A stretch of 64,000 nucleotides of DNA from JAVBOW01 sp031550125 (GTDB lineage Bacteria > Bacteroidota > Bacteroidia > Bacteroidales > Rikenellaceae): NCBI GenBank assembly GCA_031550125.1, contig JAVBOW010000019.1, forward strand, positions 62,001 to 126,000. The letters run 5' to 3'. Numbering within the stretch: position 1 is the stretch's first letter; each line of letters opens with the position of its first letter. Both the position numbers and the translations under genes were made by a program. A model generated the notes under the pieces. That model saw only the letters and a list, made by a program, of their open reading frames with translations. It had not been told where the DNA came from and made no database searches. Below, piece after piece: positions 34,961 to 44,911 of this stretch.

Positions 34961-34968
34961 CAAAGGTA
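34961..34968 (-). promoter_or_regulatory. -7 box of fabI
   Basis: TACCTTTG on the minus strand, 24 bases before the fabI ATG. No good TTTG was seen upstream. Confidence 0.5.
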
Positions 34969-34989
34969 GGCTTTTTTGCCGGAAATCCA

Positions 34990-36171
34990 TCACAGGTCCA
35001 CCATAAGAAGGCCGGCCACGGCTTTGCGGTAGTCGCGTTCGAGATCCACCAACGCCAGTTCCATCTCCATAAGCGAGCGCAGCTCGACGAAATAGTCCAC
35101 AACCGAGATATATCCCGTTTCGAGCGCCTTGTTAAGCAACGCGGCCGTCTTTTCCGGCGACACCGCGCCGGCGCGCTCGTTATAGGACTCCAGCAGCAGC
35201 GCGGCCTTGGCGTGCATGCGGTTCAGTTCCACCGCAAGGCGCGATTCGTATCCCGCCGCCTCAACGCCCGCAGCCCGCTGCATGGCCTTAGCGGCCTGCA
35301 CGGCGTGACGTCCCTCGAAAACAGGGATGGACACGCCCATCTTGACGCCGCTGAAAGTCTCGCCAAGGGCGTGTTCGCGACGGTAGCCAACCTCGAATTT
35401 GGGCAGCGACGAGCCGCGCGCCACGCCCACCCTGTCGCCGGCGACCTCTTCGGCCCTTCGCAGGCCGGCGAGCCTGGGATCGCCGGCGAGGTAACGAGCC
35501 TTGAGTTCCTCCAATACGGGCAGGGCGGGCAGGGGTCCAGGCGGAACGCCGGCAGGAATGTCTACAGGCAGGCCGCCGTTGAGCAGCTCGAGCGAAGACA
35601 CCACCGACACCATCTCGATATCGTTATTTTTCAAAGCGTTACGCGCATTCATGGATTCTATTTCCGCTTTATTCACATCCAGCGCGCCGGCCTCGCCCGA
35701 CTCCGCTTTGCGGGCGTATGCCGCGGCAAACCCGGCTGCCGCATCGGCGCTGCGGCGCAATATTGCATCCCGCTTTTTAAGGCACAGGTAGTCTATGTAG
35801 GCCATGTCCGCCTCGAGCAGCGTTTGTTGGCATGCCAACCCATACTCCTCGGAATATTGTCCGGCCAGGCTGCCCGCAAGCCTGCGGCGGCTGGCGTAGA
35901 GGGTGGGGAAATCGAAGCCCTGCACCACGTTCAACTCGCCCGTCTTGCCGAGGTCGGCGGGGCTTCCCCATAGATAGTCGTAACCAACGGTGGGATTGGG
36001 CAGGGTATTGCCCGTACGGGCCTCGAGGCTCCGCGCGCCAAGCAATTCGCGGCCCGCCTTCAGCGAGGGGTTATTCTCGCGTACCGAGGCGAGGAGCTTC
36101 TCGCGCACGGCGTCCTGCGACGAGGCGTGCGCGGCGCAGAGGCCCAGCAGTAATATAAGCGTTCGTTTCAT
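34990..36171 (-). CDS. TolC-family outer membrane protein of the metal efflux operon
   Basis: 393 residues. Signal peptide MKRTLILLLGLCAAHASS, then long helical repeats with the two-fold TolC/OEP pattern (NPSLKAGRELLGARSLEA and GDPRLAGLRRAEEVAGD start the two halves). It should form the outer membrane duct for the RND pump encoded upstream: the RND stop overlaps its start (ATGA). It is shorter than TolC (about 470) but in the range of CusC/CzcC-like proteins of Bacteroidota. Confidence 0.9.
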   Translation of the reverse strand: MKRTLILLLGLCAAHASSQDAVREKLLASVRENNPSLKAGRELLGARSLEARTGNTLPNPTVGYDYLWGSPADLGKTGELNVVQGFDFPTLYASRRRLAGSLAGQYSEEYGLACQQTLLEADMAYIDYLCLKKRDAILRRSADAAAGFAAAYARKAESGEAGALDVNKAEIESMNARNALKNNDIEMVSVVSSLELLNGGLPVDIPAGVPPGPLPALPVLEELKARYLAGDPRLAGLRRAEEVAGDRVGVARGSSLPKFEVGYRREHALGETFSGVKMGVSIPVFEGRHAVQAAKAMQRAAGVEAAGYESRLAVELNRMHAKAALLLESYNERAGAVSPEKTAALLNKALETGYISVVDYFVELRSLMEMELALVDLERDYRKAVAGLLMVDL

Positions 36172-39100
36172 TGTCTCTTGCGGTTTAGCATGAAATATAT
36201 AACAGGCACTACGAAAGCGTTGAGCAGGGTGGACGAGATAAGCCCGCCGAGGATAACCTTGGCCATCGGACTCTGTATCTCGTTGCCCGACACCTCGCCG
36301 CCCAGCGCCAGGGGGATGAGGGCCAGCGCCGAGGTGAGCGAGGTCATCATGATGGGCGTAAGCCTGTCGAGCGACCCCGCAACCACACTCTCGCGCAACG
36401 GATAGCCCTCGGCCGTCAGGTGCTGGTAACGGCTGACGAGCAATATGCCGTTGCGGACGGCTATGCCCAAAAGCGAGATGAAGCCTATGATGGCCGGTAT
36501 GCTCACTATGCCCGACCCCATACGTACGGCCGCCACGCCGCCCACAAGGGCGAATGGCAGGTTGAGCATAACCATACCCGCCAGCGGCAGGCTGCGGAAT
36601 TCGCGGAACATGATAAGGAAGATCACCAGCACGGCCATAAGCGAGGCGGCCATAAGCCGGCGCGAGGCGGCCTGCTGGCTTTCGAACTGGCCGCCGTATT
36701 CGACGTAATATCCTTCGGGCAACGTAACCTTTTCGGATATGGCCTCTTTTATCGCCTCCACCGCTCCGCCAAGGTCGCCGTCGGTGACGTTGGCCGACAC
36801 CACTATCTTGCGGCGCACGTTCTCGCGGCTTACGGAGTTGGGACCTGAAGTGGAAACGATATCGGCCACATAGCTCAGCGGCAGTTTCTCGTCGCCGGCG
36901 TCTATCAGCAGGTTGCCTATGCGTTCTATGGTGGACCGCTGCGCGTCGTCGACCATCACGGTAAGGTCGAACGAGCGTCCCGCGTCGTAGACCTGCGAGA
37001 CGGCCGCCCCCGAAAGGGCCACCGACACGAAACGCGAAAACTCGGGCAGCGTTATGCCGTAGCGCGCCAGCATGCGGCGACGGGGGATTATCTGCAACTG
37101 CGGACGCTCCACCTGCTGCTCTACGTTCACGTCGGCCAGCGAGGCTATCGGGTCTATGGCCGCCTTTATGCGGTTGCCAAGCGCATACATCGCGCCGAGG
37201 TCTTCGCCGAAAAGTTTGATGGCTATATTGGCCTTGGTGCCGGACAGCATGGCGTCTATGCGGTGCGATATGGGCTGTCCTATCTCTATATTGACGCCCG
37301 TGAGTACTCCCAGGCGGCTTCGTACGTCGGCCAGGAACTCGTCGCGTGAGCGCCGGCCAAGCTCGAAAGGAGCCTCAAGCTCCGAGGAGTTCACCCCCAG
37401 GGCATGCTCGTCGAGTTCGGCGCGGCCCGTTTTACGGGCTACGGTCTTTATCTCGGGGACCTCAAGCAGCAGCTTTTCGACGGTACGGCCCATGGCGTCC
37501 GACTCCTCGAGCGACACGCCCGGCATCATCGAGACGTTGACCGTAAGCGACCCCTCGTTGAATGCGGGCAGGAAGCTGCGGCCAAGGGTGGCGAATATTA
37601 TGGCCGCCATTACGAAAAGCCCGGCGGCCACGCCAAGCACCAACGCTTTGCGCCCGAGCGCCCATTCCAGGGCAGGGCGATAGACGCGCCTGAGCCATGC
37701 GGGCAGGAAAGGCTCTTTGCCGCACCTGTCCAGAACCTTGTCGCGGGCCAGGATACCGTTGCACATGACCGGAGTAAGCGTAACGGCCACGACCAGCGAG
37801 CAGAAAAGCGAAACGATGAACGCCACGCCAAGGGGTTTGAGCATGCGGCCTTCCATGCCGTCGAGGAAGAACAGCGGCACGAAGGCTATTATGGTGATAA
37901 AGGTGGCGCTGACGATCGAGGCGCGTATCTCGCGCGAGGCTTCGTAAACCACCGTGAGCGCGCCCTGCCTCTCGGGCGCGGGACGGGCATGGTTCTGCCT
38001 TAGGCGCTTGAAGACGTTCTCCACGTCGATTATGGCGTCGTCCACCAGCGAGCCTATGGCTATCGCCATGCCTCCGAGGCTCATGGTATTTATGGTTATG
38101 CCCATGAGCATGAGTATCGACACCGACATAAGCAGCGACAGGGGCAGGGCGACGAGCGAGATGAGCGTCACCCTGCCGTTCATAAGGAACAGCAGCAGAA
38201 CTATCACCACGAACAGCGCCCCCTCCATCAACGACTTCTGTATATTGGATATGGAACTCTCTATAAAGCGCGACTGGCGGAAAATATCTGTCGAGACATG
38301 CGCCCCGGCCGGGATGGATTTCTGCAATTCGGCCACGGCCGCGTCGAGTTTCTCCGTCAACTCTATCGTTCCGGTGTGCGGCTGTTTGGTGACGGTGAGC
38401 AACACCGCCGGCCGGCCCTTTTCCGAAGCCACTCCCAGGCGCGGCGTACGGGCCCCTATCTCTATGCGGGCTATATCTTCGAGCGTAACCGGATAACCGC
38501 CTACGCTCTTCACCACCGCCTGGCCTATGCGATCCACGTCGGGCGTGGAGAGCATGCCCCTGACGATGTATTCGTTTCCGTACTGGTAGAGTACGCCGCC
38601 CGGCGCGTTGCGGGTGATGCCTTCGGTGGCGTCGAGTACCTCGCCCAGGGTTATCTTCCACTGGCTCATCTTCTGGGGCGAAAGCAGGATGCGGTACTCG
38701 CGGATGTCGCCGCCAAGCACGGCCACCTGTGCCACGCCGGGGACCGACAGCAGCCGCGGGCGCAGCGTCCAGTCGGCCAGAGTACGCAGCCCCTCCATGG
38801 AGACCGAATCGGACGTCAGGCTGACTATAAGGACCTCGCCCAGGATGGACGACTGAGGTCCGAGGACGGGAGTGCCGACGCCAGCCGGCAGAGCGCCTTC
38901 CATCGAGGAGAGCTTTTCGGAGACTATCTGTCGGGCGATGTATATATCGGTTTCCCAGTCGAATTCCACCCAAACGACAGAAAAGCCGTTGGTGGACGAC
39001 GAGCGTACGCGCCTGACGCCGGTGGCTCCGTTGACCGCCGTCTCCACCGGAAATGTCACAAGTCTTTCGACCTCCTCGGCGGCCATGCCGCCGGCTTCGG

Positions 39101-39251
39101 TCATCACCACCACCGTGGGGGCGTTAAGGTCGGGGAATACGTCCACCTCCATACGGGAGGCGACCCATATGCCCGCGGCGGCCAGAAGGCCGCTCAGGAC
39201 TACCACCAGCAGGCGGTTGTCCAATGCGAAGCGAATGATCCTGTTCAACAT
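36168..39251 (-). CDS. CusA/CzcA-family heavy-metal RND efflux pump
   Basis: 1027 residues, typical of RND transporters: helix LLVVVLSGLLAAAGIWVAS at the N-terminus, two large periplasmic loops and a second six-helix block starting near 510. The heavy-metal-efflux signatures are present: DLNAPTVVVMTEA-like start of the first loop, and LVDDAIIDVENV in helix 4 with the acidic residues that carry protons. It pumps metal ions with the adaptor and TolC partners in the same operon, probably Cu(I)/Ag(I) or Zn/Co/Cd. Metal specificity is not certain. Confidence 0.93.
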   Translation of the reverse strand: MLNRIIRFALDNRLLVVVLSGLLAAAGIWVASRMEVDVFPDLNAPTVVVMTEAGGMAAEEVERLVTFPVETAVNGATGVRRVRSSSTNGFSVVWVEFDWETDIYIARQIVSEKLSSMEGALPAGVGTPVLGPQSSILGEVLIVSLTSDSVSMEGLRTLADWTLRPRLLSVPGVAQVAVLGGDIREYRILLSPQKMSQWKITLGEVLDATEGITRNAPGGVLYQYGNEYIVRGMLSTPDVDRIGQAVVKSVGGYPVTLEDIARIEIGARTPRLGVASEKGRPAVLLTVTKQPHTGTIELTEKLDAAVAELQKSIPAGAHVSTDIFRQSRFIESSISNIQKSLMEGALFVVIVLLLFLMNGRVTLISLVALPLSLLMSVSILMLMGITINTMSLGGMAIAIGSLVDDAIIDVENVFKRLRQNHARPAPERQGALTVVYEASREIRASIVSATFITIIAFVPLFFLDGMEGRMLKPLGVAFIVSLFCSLVVAVTLTPVMCNGILARDKVLDRCGKEPFLPAWLRRVYRPALEWALGRKALVLGVAAGLFVMAAIIFATLGRSFLPAFNEGSLTVNVSMMPGVSLEESDAMGRTVEKLLLEVPEIKTVARKTGRAELDEHALGVNSSELEAPFELGRRSRDEFLADVRSRLGVLTGVNIEIGQPISHRIDAMLSGTKANIAIKLFGEDLGAMYALGNRIKAAIDPIASLADVNVEQQVERPQLQIIPRRRMLARYGITLPEFSRFVSVALSGAAVSQVYDAGRSFDLTVMVDDAQRSTIERIGNLLIDAGDEKLPLSYVADIVSTSGPNSVSRENVRRKIVVSANVTDGDLGGAVEAIKEAISEKVTLPEGYYVEYGGQFESQQAASRRLMAASLMAVLVIFLIMFREFRSLPLAGMVMLNLPFALVGGVAAVRMGSGIVSIPAIIGFISLLGIAVRNGILLVSRYQHLTAEGYPLRESVVAGSLDRLTPIMMTSLTSALALIPLALGGEVSGNEIQSPMAKVILGGLISSTLLNAFVVPVIYFMLNRKRQ

Positions 39252-39263
39252 AACCTTCCGCTT

Positions 39264-40523
39264 TTAATGGCTGTGTCCGTGTGGGATAGCGCCCGAAGAG
39301 GCGGCCATGCGCACATGCACGGCCCCGCGCGTGACCACCCTCTCGCCTGGCTGCAGGCCCGAAAGGATGGCCACCCTTTCGCCGTCGTCCGCCCCCAGGC
39401 GCACCTCGCGGCGGCGGTAACCTTCCAGGTCAACCTGCACATAGACGTAAAAGACGCCCTGCTGCTCGGTTATAGCCGTCAGCGGCAGACTTACCACGCC
39501 GTCACGCCGGGCGCCCAGCAGGGATATCTCCACATAGGAACCCGCCACAAGTTGTCCCGGATTGTCGAATTCGAATATCACGGGGATCATATAGCCCGAC
39601 TGCTCGGTGGCATGGCCTATCGACACCAGGCGGCCGTTCATATCGTCTATATTCAACGTCTGATCGTCATAAGGAGTGCGGAAAGAGGCCGAGCGCACAT
39701 TTTTAAGGCCGGCGTAGTAACGCTGCGACACATCGGCGCGCAATTCCATACGACGGTTGCGCGTCACATTGGCAAGCACCTGACCCATGACCACATAGTC
39801 ACCCTCATGCACATCCAGGCGCGACACATAGCCCGTAATGGGGACCTTGACGCCGGTGCCGCGGGCCGAATTGGTGGCGGCTATGGCGTCGTATTCGCCC
39901 CTGGCCTCTATATAGGCCACGCGGGCGGCATCGTACTCCTTGCGGGTCACTATCTTATCGCCGAGCAGCGCCTCCATGCGCTGCATCTCGGCACGCGCCT
40001 TCTCGTAATTGGCCGTTATGCGGGCGTTGGCGTCGCCCGAGGCTATGTTCTTCGAGGAGATGAAAAAGAGACTCTGGCCTGCCTGCACCGGACTACCGTC
40101 GGTGAGTTTCACCGCGCCGAAAGATACTATGCCGTCCACCGGCGCGGAAAGGCATACCTGATCGCCCTGGGCCGGAAGTATGCGGCCGCTGGCGCGTATG
40201 ACGTCGGAAAAAGGCCCCGGACACACCTCTTCCACCTTGAAATCGGTGAGGGCGGCCTGGGCGGGGGGAAATATTATCTCGTCCGACTCGCCGCCGGAAG
40301 CGGCTTCGGCGACGGGTTTCTCCGCGGCATGGCCGTGGCCCGCATGGTCATGGCCCTCGTGACCGTGACCGTCGTGGTCGCCGTGATTATGGCCCGAATG
40401 GTCGTGGGCGTGGGCGTGGGCGTGGTCGTGGGCCGCGGGGCTGTCAGCCGGGGCTTGGCCGTTGCCGCCGCAGGCTGCGTTGAGCAATATCGAGGCGGCT
40501 ATGAAAATTATTTGCTTGTACAT
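39264..40523 (-). CDS. Periplasmic adaptor (CusB-like) lipoprotein with His-rich region
   Basis: 419 residues from the ATG at 40523. Lipobox LNAAC (Cys18), then a strikingly His-rich stretch at about 32-66 with H-D-H-A-H repeats, a flexible segment, and the membrane-fusion fold (barrel-sandwich motif SAPVDGIVSFGAV and GYVSRLDVHEGDYV, an alpha-hairpin at 150-200, beta-barrel later). The extreme C-terminus is HGHSH. The His regions probably bind metal ions before they enter the pump, an inference by analogy with CusB. Twelve bases separate it from the RND gene. Confidence 0.9.
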   Translation of the reverse strand: MYKQIIFIAASILLNAACGGNGQAPADSPAAHDHAHAHAHDHSGHNHGDHDGHGHEGHDHAGHGHAAEKPVAEAASGGESDEIIFPPAQAALTDFKVEEVCPGPFSDVIRASGRILPAQGDQVCLSAPVDGIVSFGAVKLTDGSPVQAGQSLFFISSKNIASGDANARITANYEKARAEMQRMEALLGDKIVTRKEYDAARVAYIEARGEYDAIAATNSARGTGVKVPITGYVSRLDVHEGDYVVMGQVLANVTRNRRMELRADVSQRYYAGLKNVRSASFRTPYDDQTLNIDDMNGRLVSIGHATEQSGYMIPVIFEFDNPGQLVAGSYVEISLLGARRDGVVSLPLTAITEQQGVFYVYVQVDLEGYRRREVRLGADDGERVAILSGLQPGERVVTRGAVHVRMAASSGAIPHGHSH

Positions 40524-40601
40524 GATCTTTTCGTTTTTGGCATTAAACACAATAGCGCGACAGGCCGATGAGCCTGCGCACATACGCCGCCGAAGGGCGG
40601 G

Positions 40602-41054
40602 TTATGCCGTAAACGAAGGGGCGCGCCCGGGACGGATGCGGGCGGATACAAATAGGTGCAGCCGCTCGGGGCGGTGCGAGTGTATGACGCGAAGGCAGGA
40701 TATGCGGCCGGTTTGCCGCACGGCGCAATCCTCGCACGAAAATACGGGGGCGTGAAAGGCGGGAAGGGCCACTACGGCAGGCAACAACGTTTTTGCCGTA
40801 AGACGCTCCAAACGCGGATTAGGGGCGGTTATGCGGAGCGTGCAGTTATCCGGCGCGCCGCTATGGCCGCAACGTCCTTCATGCCGCCCTTCATGGCCGC
40901 AGCCGTCGTGGGCGCAACCGTCGGAAACGGGAGTGCAATGGGCTTTATCGAAACAAAGCGCCCCTCCGTCACCGTGGTGGTGATGTGGAAAGAGCGATGC
41001 TCCCTGCAACAAAACGCAGGCGGCGACAATGATCCGTATCAAAAAATTTTCCAT
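40602..41054 (-). CDS. Small His/Cys-rich protein heading the metal efflux operon
   Basis: 150 residues. A hydrophobic N-terminus (FLIRIIVAACVLLQGASLF) is followed directly by PHHHHGDGG and a cluster with many His and Cys (CFDKAHC, CAHDGCGHEG, GRCGHSG). The second half carries a CEDC pair and an Arg-rich tail. It may be a secreted or anchored metal-binding protein; similar small proteins precede CusBA genes in other Bacteroidota, and the family may be DUF6769, a name I am not certain of. The gene has a -7 box 19 bases upstream and the adaptor gene follows after 78 bases, so it probably leads the efflux operon. Confidence 0.7.
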   Translation of the reverse strand: MENFLIRIIVAACVLLQGASLFPHHHHGDGGALCFDKAHCTPVSDGCAHDGCGHEGRHEGRCGHSGAPDNCTLRITAPNPRLERLTAKTLLPAVVALPAFHAPVFSCEDCAVRQTGRISCLRVIHSHRPERLHLFVSARIRPGRAPSFTA

Positions 41055-41072
41055 ACGTTAATAACGTTGCCG

Positions 41073-41080
41073 CAAAGATA
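41073..41080 (-). promoter_or_regulatory. -7 box of the metal efflux operon
   Basis: TATCTTTG on the minus strand, 19 bases before the ATG at 41054. No TTTG at proper spacing was found. A metal-responsive operator was not recognised. Confidence 0.5.
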
Positions 41081-41123
41081 ATAATTTTCGCAATTATCGT
41101 TTTCTTTGCCGGGCTACATTCCG

Positions 41124-42311
41124 TCAGGCCCGTTTGGCCTTTTCCCATGCACCGGAGGTCACTCCTTTGCGCCAGCGCTTCCATAGGTACCTCGCCCCCA
41201 TGAACACGTTAAGGTTCATGAAAAGGAAATAGTACGGCACCAGCAGCAGCGACTTGCCGCCCCTGGCCGATTGCCACGCGCCGGCGGCCCCCGCAAGGTA
41301 GAATAACATCTGTCCGGCCAGCAGCGTCCAGTAGAGCCACGAATCGGGACGCCATGCAACCAACGCCGCGTTGAGCGGCAGGAGCGCCACAAGGCACAGG
41401 GGAGTGACCGTCCAGCGCAGCACCCTGTGCGAAACGTACTGGAAAGACAGCACGCCGTAGCGGAAAATATTGAGCAGCGGACTTAAACGCCATATCGACT
41501 GCAAACCGCCGGCCGCTATGCGAACCTTGCGCTTCTGCTCCTCGCGCATGTCGGCCGAGCCGCCCTCAACGGCGTAAGCCTCGGGGCAGTAGGCTATCTT
41601 ATAGCCCGACGCGGCTATGCGCATCGAGAGGATGAAATCGTCCAGCAGGGTGTCCTCGGGCATCATCTCGAAAAGCTCCGTACGCACGGCGAAAAGCTCT
41701 CCCGCAGCGCCCACGGCCGAGTAGAGCCTCGAATCGAGTTCCTTAAGGGTGGACTCATATTTCCAGTAAAGGCCTTCGCCCGCAGCCGCGCTGCCGTCGC
41801 CGTCATTGGCGGCCACGCGTTTCTCGCCGGCCACGCAACCAACCTTGGGATCGCTGAAAAGGGCAACGATATTTTTTACCGCCTCGCGGTTGAGCATGGT
41901 GTTGGCGTCGGTGAATATCACTATGGGGGCCTCGATAAGGGCTACCCCGCGGTTCAGGGCCGCCGTCTTGCCGCGCCTTTCAGGGCTGTAAAGTACCTTC
42001 ACCCCGGGATAGGCGGCCAAAAGGTCGTTAGTTTTATCCGTCGAGCCGTCGGTGACCCAGCAAACGGTAAATTTGTCGGCCGGGTAATCTATCTGCCGGC
42101 AGTTGGCCATCTTTTCGGCCACTATGTCCTGCTCGTTGTAGGCCGCTATCATCAGAACCGCCTCGGGCAGAGCGGCGGGCAACGCGGCGGGCTTGGGCGG
42201 GCATACCGCCTCCTTTACCTTCACCGCAACCCACAGCACTATGCCGTAGCCTATGTAGGTGTAAAAAACTACGGCTAAAAATATCCAGAAAATGATCTCC
42301 ACTGCGTGCAT
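41124..42311 (-). CDS. Membrane glycosyltransferase family 2
   Basis: 395 residues. N-terminal helix (IFWIFLAVVFYTYIGYGIV), a cytosolic GT-A domain with MIAAYNEQDIV, WVTDGSTDKT, IFTDANTMLN (DxN for DxD) and DTLLDDFILSMRI, then four C-terminal helices. This topology is like that of poly-N-acetylglucosamine-type and other membrane-embedded GT2 enzymes. It is the last gene of the second glycan locus and may add or polymerise a sugar at the membrane. No terminator was recognised in the about 45 bases between it and the metal efflux promoter. Confidence 0.86.
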   Translation of the reverse strand: MHAVEIIFWIFLAVVFYTYIGYGIVLWVAVKVKEAVCPPKPAALPAALPEAVLMIAAYNEQDIVAEKMANCRQIDYPADKFTVCWVTDGSTDKTNDLLAAYPGVKVLYSPERRGKTAALNRGVALIEAPIVIFTDANTMLNREAVKNIVALFSDPKVGCVAGEKRVAANDGDGSAAAGEGLYWKYESTLKELDSRLYSAVGAAGELFAVRTELFEMMPEDTLLDDFILSMRIAASGYKIAYCPEAYAVEGGSADMREEQKRKVRIAAGGLQSIWRLSPLLNIFRYGVLSFQYVSHRVLRWTVTPLCLVALLPLNAALVAWRPDSWLYWTLLAGQMLFYLAGAAGAWQSARGGKSLLLVPYYFLFMNLNVFMGARYLWKRWRKGVTSGAWEKAKRA

Positions 42312-42320
42312 GGCGTATGT

Positions 42321-43457
42321 TTATTTTGAGTTTTCAATTTCGTCTATAACTTTCCGCATCTGGGCCTGCCAGGAGAGCGTACCCTCCACCGAGGCGCGGA
42401 TGGCCGCCGGATCGTGCGGCGCAGTGCGATAAAATTCCACCAGAGCGGCTATGTCTATGGGCGTCTCGTCCGCAGGGGCCTTCATGACGTAGGGCATCGT
42501 CTCGAAATCGTCGTCCGTCTCGGAATAGACGAAAGGTATTCCCCGGCCTGCGTACTCCCTGTTTTTCAGCGTTTTGATATGCGTTATGCCACTGCGGTGG
42601 CGGGCCAGGCTGGCTACGCCCATGTCGGCCCGCTCGAAGGCTTCGTCCAACTCCACGCCGCCCAGCGGGCCGTGGAACACCACGCGGTCGGCTACGCCGA
42701 GCGCCGCAGCCTGGGCGCGGAGCTGGTCGCCTATACCCTGGAAACCCTCTCCCACCACATGGAAAGTCACCTCCACCGCAGGTCGCCCCGCGGCGTAATA
42801 TTGCGCCAGGCCGGCTATCACGCGGTCGAAACCGTGCCATGTGTGTATCTCGGCCACGCCTATAAGGTTGAGCTTGGAACTATCGGCAAAGGCGCGCTTC
42901 CTGAGAGGGACCCTGTCGAAATCTATCCCGTTGGATATACGTATGGTCGGAGCGCCGAAAATCTCATCGAGATTGGCAAATGTGGCTATGCGGAAAAGCG
43001 ACCGGCCCATGCAGTTGCGGAAAAGCCTGTCGACGTAGAGGCGCGAGCGGAAACCCAGCGGCGTGCCGTCGTACTCCTGGTCGTAGGGATAGGTCGGTAT
43101 CTCCATGACCACCTTGACCCCCATGCGGCGCAGGCGCGAAAACAGGCGGATGAGGAACGGGTTGGCATTGTGGTTGGCCCTTGCGTAGACCATCGTTATG
43201 CCCTCCCGGGCTATATAGTCCGTGAGCGGCTTCCAGCGCGTACGCTTATAGACCTTGGCCGCCTGGCCGCGGCCGAAGTTATCCAGCACCTTGTCGTCCA
43301 CCATGCGCAGTTGGCTGCCGTCGGCGCCGAAAGCGGTGTAGCACAATACCGTGGACACTCCGCAAGCGTTCATGGCGGCCACCTGGCTGTATATCTTCTT
43401 CGTTATGCCGTTATATCCTTCGGCGAAACCGTGAAAAACCAGAAATAGCGCTTTCAT
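42321..43457 (-). CDS. Glycosyltransferase family 4-like
   Basis: 378 residues from the ATG at 43457, forming ATGA with the flippase stop. The N-terminus LFLVFHGFAEGYNGITKKIYSQ is typical of GT-B enzymes, and the second domain has LIGVAEIHTWHGFDRVIAGL (start of the donor domain) and ADMGVASLARHRSG. The canonical E-x7-E is not obvious; KTLKNREYAGRGIPFVYSE holds the corresponding acidic residues. Cytosolic, part of the second glycan operon. Donor unknown. Confidence 0.83.
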   Translation of the reverse strand: MKALFLVFHGFAEGYNGITKKIYSQVAAMNACGVSTVLCYTAFGADGSQLRMVDDKVLDNFGRGQAAKVYKRTRWKPLTDYIAREGITMVYARANHNANPFLIRLFSRLRRMGVKVVMEIPTYPYDQEYDGTPLGFRSRLYVDRLFRNCMGRSLFRIATFANLDEIFGAPTIRISNGIDFDRVPLRKRAFADSSKLNLIGVAEIHTWHGFDRVIAGLAQYYAAGRPAVEVTFHVVGEGFQGIGDQLRAQAAALGVADRVVFHGPLGGVELDEAFERADMGVASLARHRSGITHIKTLKNREYAGRGIPFVYSETDDDFETMPYVMKAPADETPIDIAALVEFYRTAPHDPAAIRASVEGTLSWQAQMRKVIDEIENSK

Positions 43458-44908
43458 CGTCTGTTCTTTATGAGCGAGCGCACGCGGCCTGTTATGTCGA
43501 ACGCGCCCGAAAGTTGTATGTAAACGGGCCATATGACGCCTGCTATGGCGCATTTGATGCCCAGCGAAAGTATCATGTTCATATCCCCGGGCAGCATCCG
43601 AGTGGGATAGAGTGCCGCCAGGGTTATCGCAGCCAGCGTAAGAGGCGATACGAATTGCCGCCAGAAACCGCTCATCTCCAGCTTGAACGTCACCCTGTAC
43701 ATCATGACGTAGCAGATAAAAAGGTTGAGCGTGTAGCACGCCGAGACAGTCCACGCCACCGCCTCGATGGTGCGGTAGATCGTAAGCGCCGCCACCACGC
43801 CGGCCACGTTAAGCAGGGTGGACGACAGGCCGACGATGAAAAGCGTGCGGGTGTCGCCGGCGGCCTGAAAGATAGAACCCGACGAGGACAGGACCATCTG
43901 CACTCCGACGGAAATGGCAAGTATCCTGAAAGCAGGCACCGACGGAGCCCATTGCATGCCGTAGATGAGCAACACAAGCTCCCGGTCGGAAAAAAAGAGC
44001 AGCACCGAAAGAGGGAAACCTATAAGGGCCAGCAAGCGGAAGACCTTCATGTAGTTGTTCATCATTATGCGGCGGTCGCGCATCTCCGAGAAGATGGGAT
44101 GCATGACGGGGGTTATGACGCTCGTAAGGTTCTGCAACGGCAACAGCATCAAACGGTAGGACTTGTCGTAATATCCCAGTATGGTGCTTCCCAGCACCTT
44201 GCCGGTAACCAGTTTATCGAGGTTGCGGCTGAAATAGTTGATAAAACCGAAGAAAAATTGGTAGGCCGAATAGCCGAAGATGGGCCTGAGGGCCGAAATT
44301 CCAAAAGTAAAGCGCAGACGCAGCGGATACTGGCGAAAATTGACGGCGAATATTATGATCGCCGAAAGTATATTCTGCGACGCCAGCGAATAGATCTTAT
44401 ACTCCGCAGGCAGCCATAAGGCAAGGCCCACCGCCACCGCCCCGGCGAAAGTCTGCACGAGGAGCTGCCGCCAAGCCATGAACTTGAATTTTTTATCCTT
44501 GAACATCAACGCATTGGGAACGATATTGATGCTGGCGAACAACAAACTGGCCGACAGCATCATGGCCATCGGTTCCAGCTTGGGCATGGCGTAAAACGAC
44601 GCCATGGCGGGGGAAAAAGCAAAAAACGTCCCGGCCAGGGCCAGACCCGACCAGCATGTGAAGCTGAAGAGCCTGTCCATATCCCCGCGCGGAATATCTT
44701 TATGCTGTATTATGGCCGGCCCCAGCCCCATGTCGGTAAATATGGCGAAGAAAGCCATGGCGACCATAGCTATGGCCATAACGCCATGGTCGGAAGGGAT
44801 CACAAGACGGCCCAGCACGCCCTGGATGACCAGTTGGATCACCATCCAGGCGTATTTCGATATGGCGGTGTAGGCCACGCCGGTCACCATCTCACTCTTG
44901 TGCGACAT
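43454..44908 (-). CDS. Wzx/WzxC-type polysaccharide flippase (locus 2)
   Basis: 484 residues and 12-14 predicted helices. The N-terminus GVAYTAISKYAWMVIQLVIQ and LGRLVIPSDHGVMAIAMV match the WzxC/TuaB branch of the MOP superfamily, different from the flippase of the first locus. It should translocate the lipid-linked unit made by this locus. It overlaps the GT4 gene by 4 bases and starts 3 bases after the GT2 gene, indicating tight coupling. Confidence 0.92.
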   Translation of the reverse strand: MSHKSEMVTGVAYTAISKYAWMVIQLVIQGVLGRLVIPSDHGVMAIAMVAMAFFAIFTDMGLGPAIIQHKDIPRGDMDRLFSFTCWSGLALAGTFFAFSPAMASFYAMPKLEPMAMMLSASLLFASINIVPNALMFKDKKFKFMAWRQLLVQTFAGAVAVGLALWLPAEYKIYSLASQNILSAIIIFAVNFRQYPLRLRFTFGISALRPIFGYSAYQFFFGFINYFSRNLDKLVTGKVLGSTILGYYDKSYRLMLLPLQNLTSVITPVMHPIFSEMRDRRIMMNNYMKVFRLLALIGFPLSVLLFFSDRELVLLIYGMQWAPSVPAFRILAISVGVQMVLSSSGSIFQAAGDTRTLFIVGLSSTLLNVAGVVAALTIYRTIEAVAWTVSACYTLNLFICYVMMYRVTFKLEMSGFWRQFVSPLTLAAITLAALYPTRMLPGDMNMILSLGIKCAIAGVIWPVYIQLSGAFDITGRVRSLIKNRR

Positions 44909-44911
44909 AAT

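Noticed and set aside
38298..40571. Plus-strand frame of 757 codons over the metal efflux genes
   Set aside because: It is the complement of the RND pump and adaptor; composition rich in H, R and A, no motifs. The minus-strand genes carry signal peptides and family motifs.
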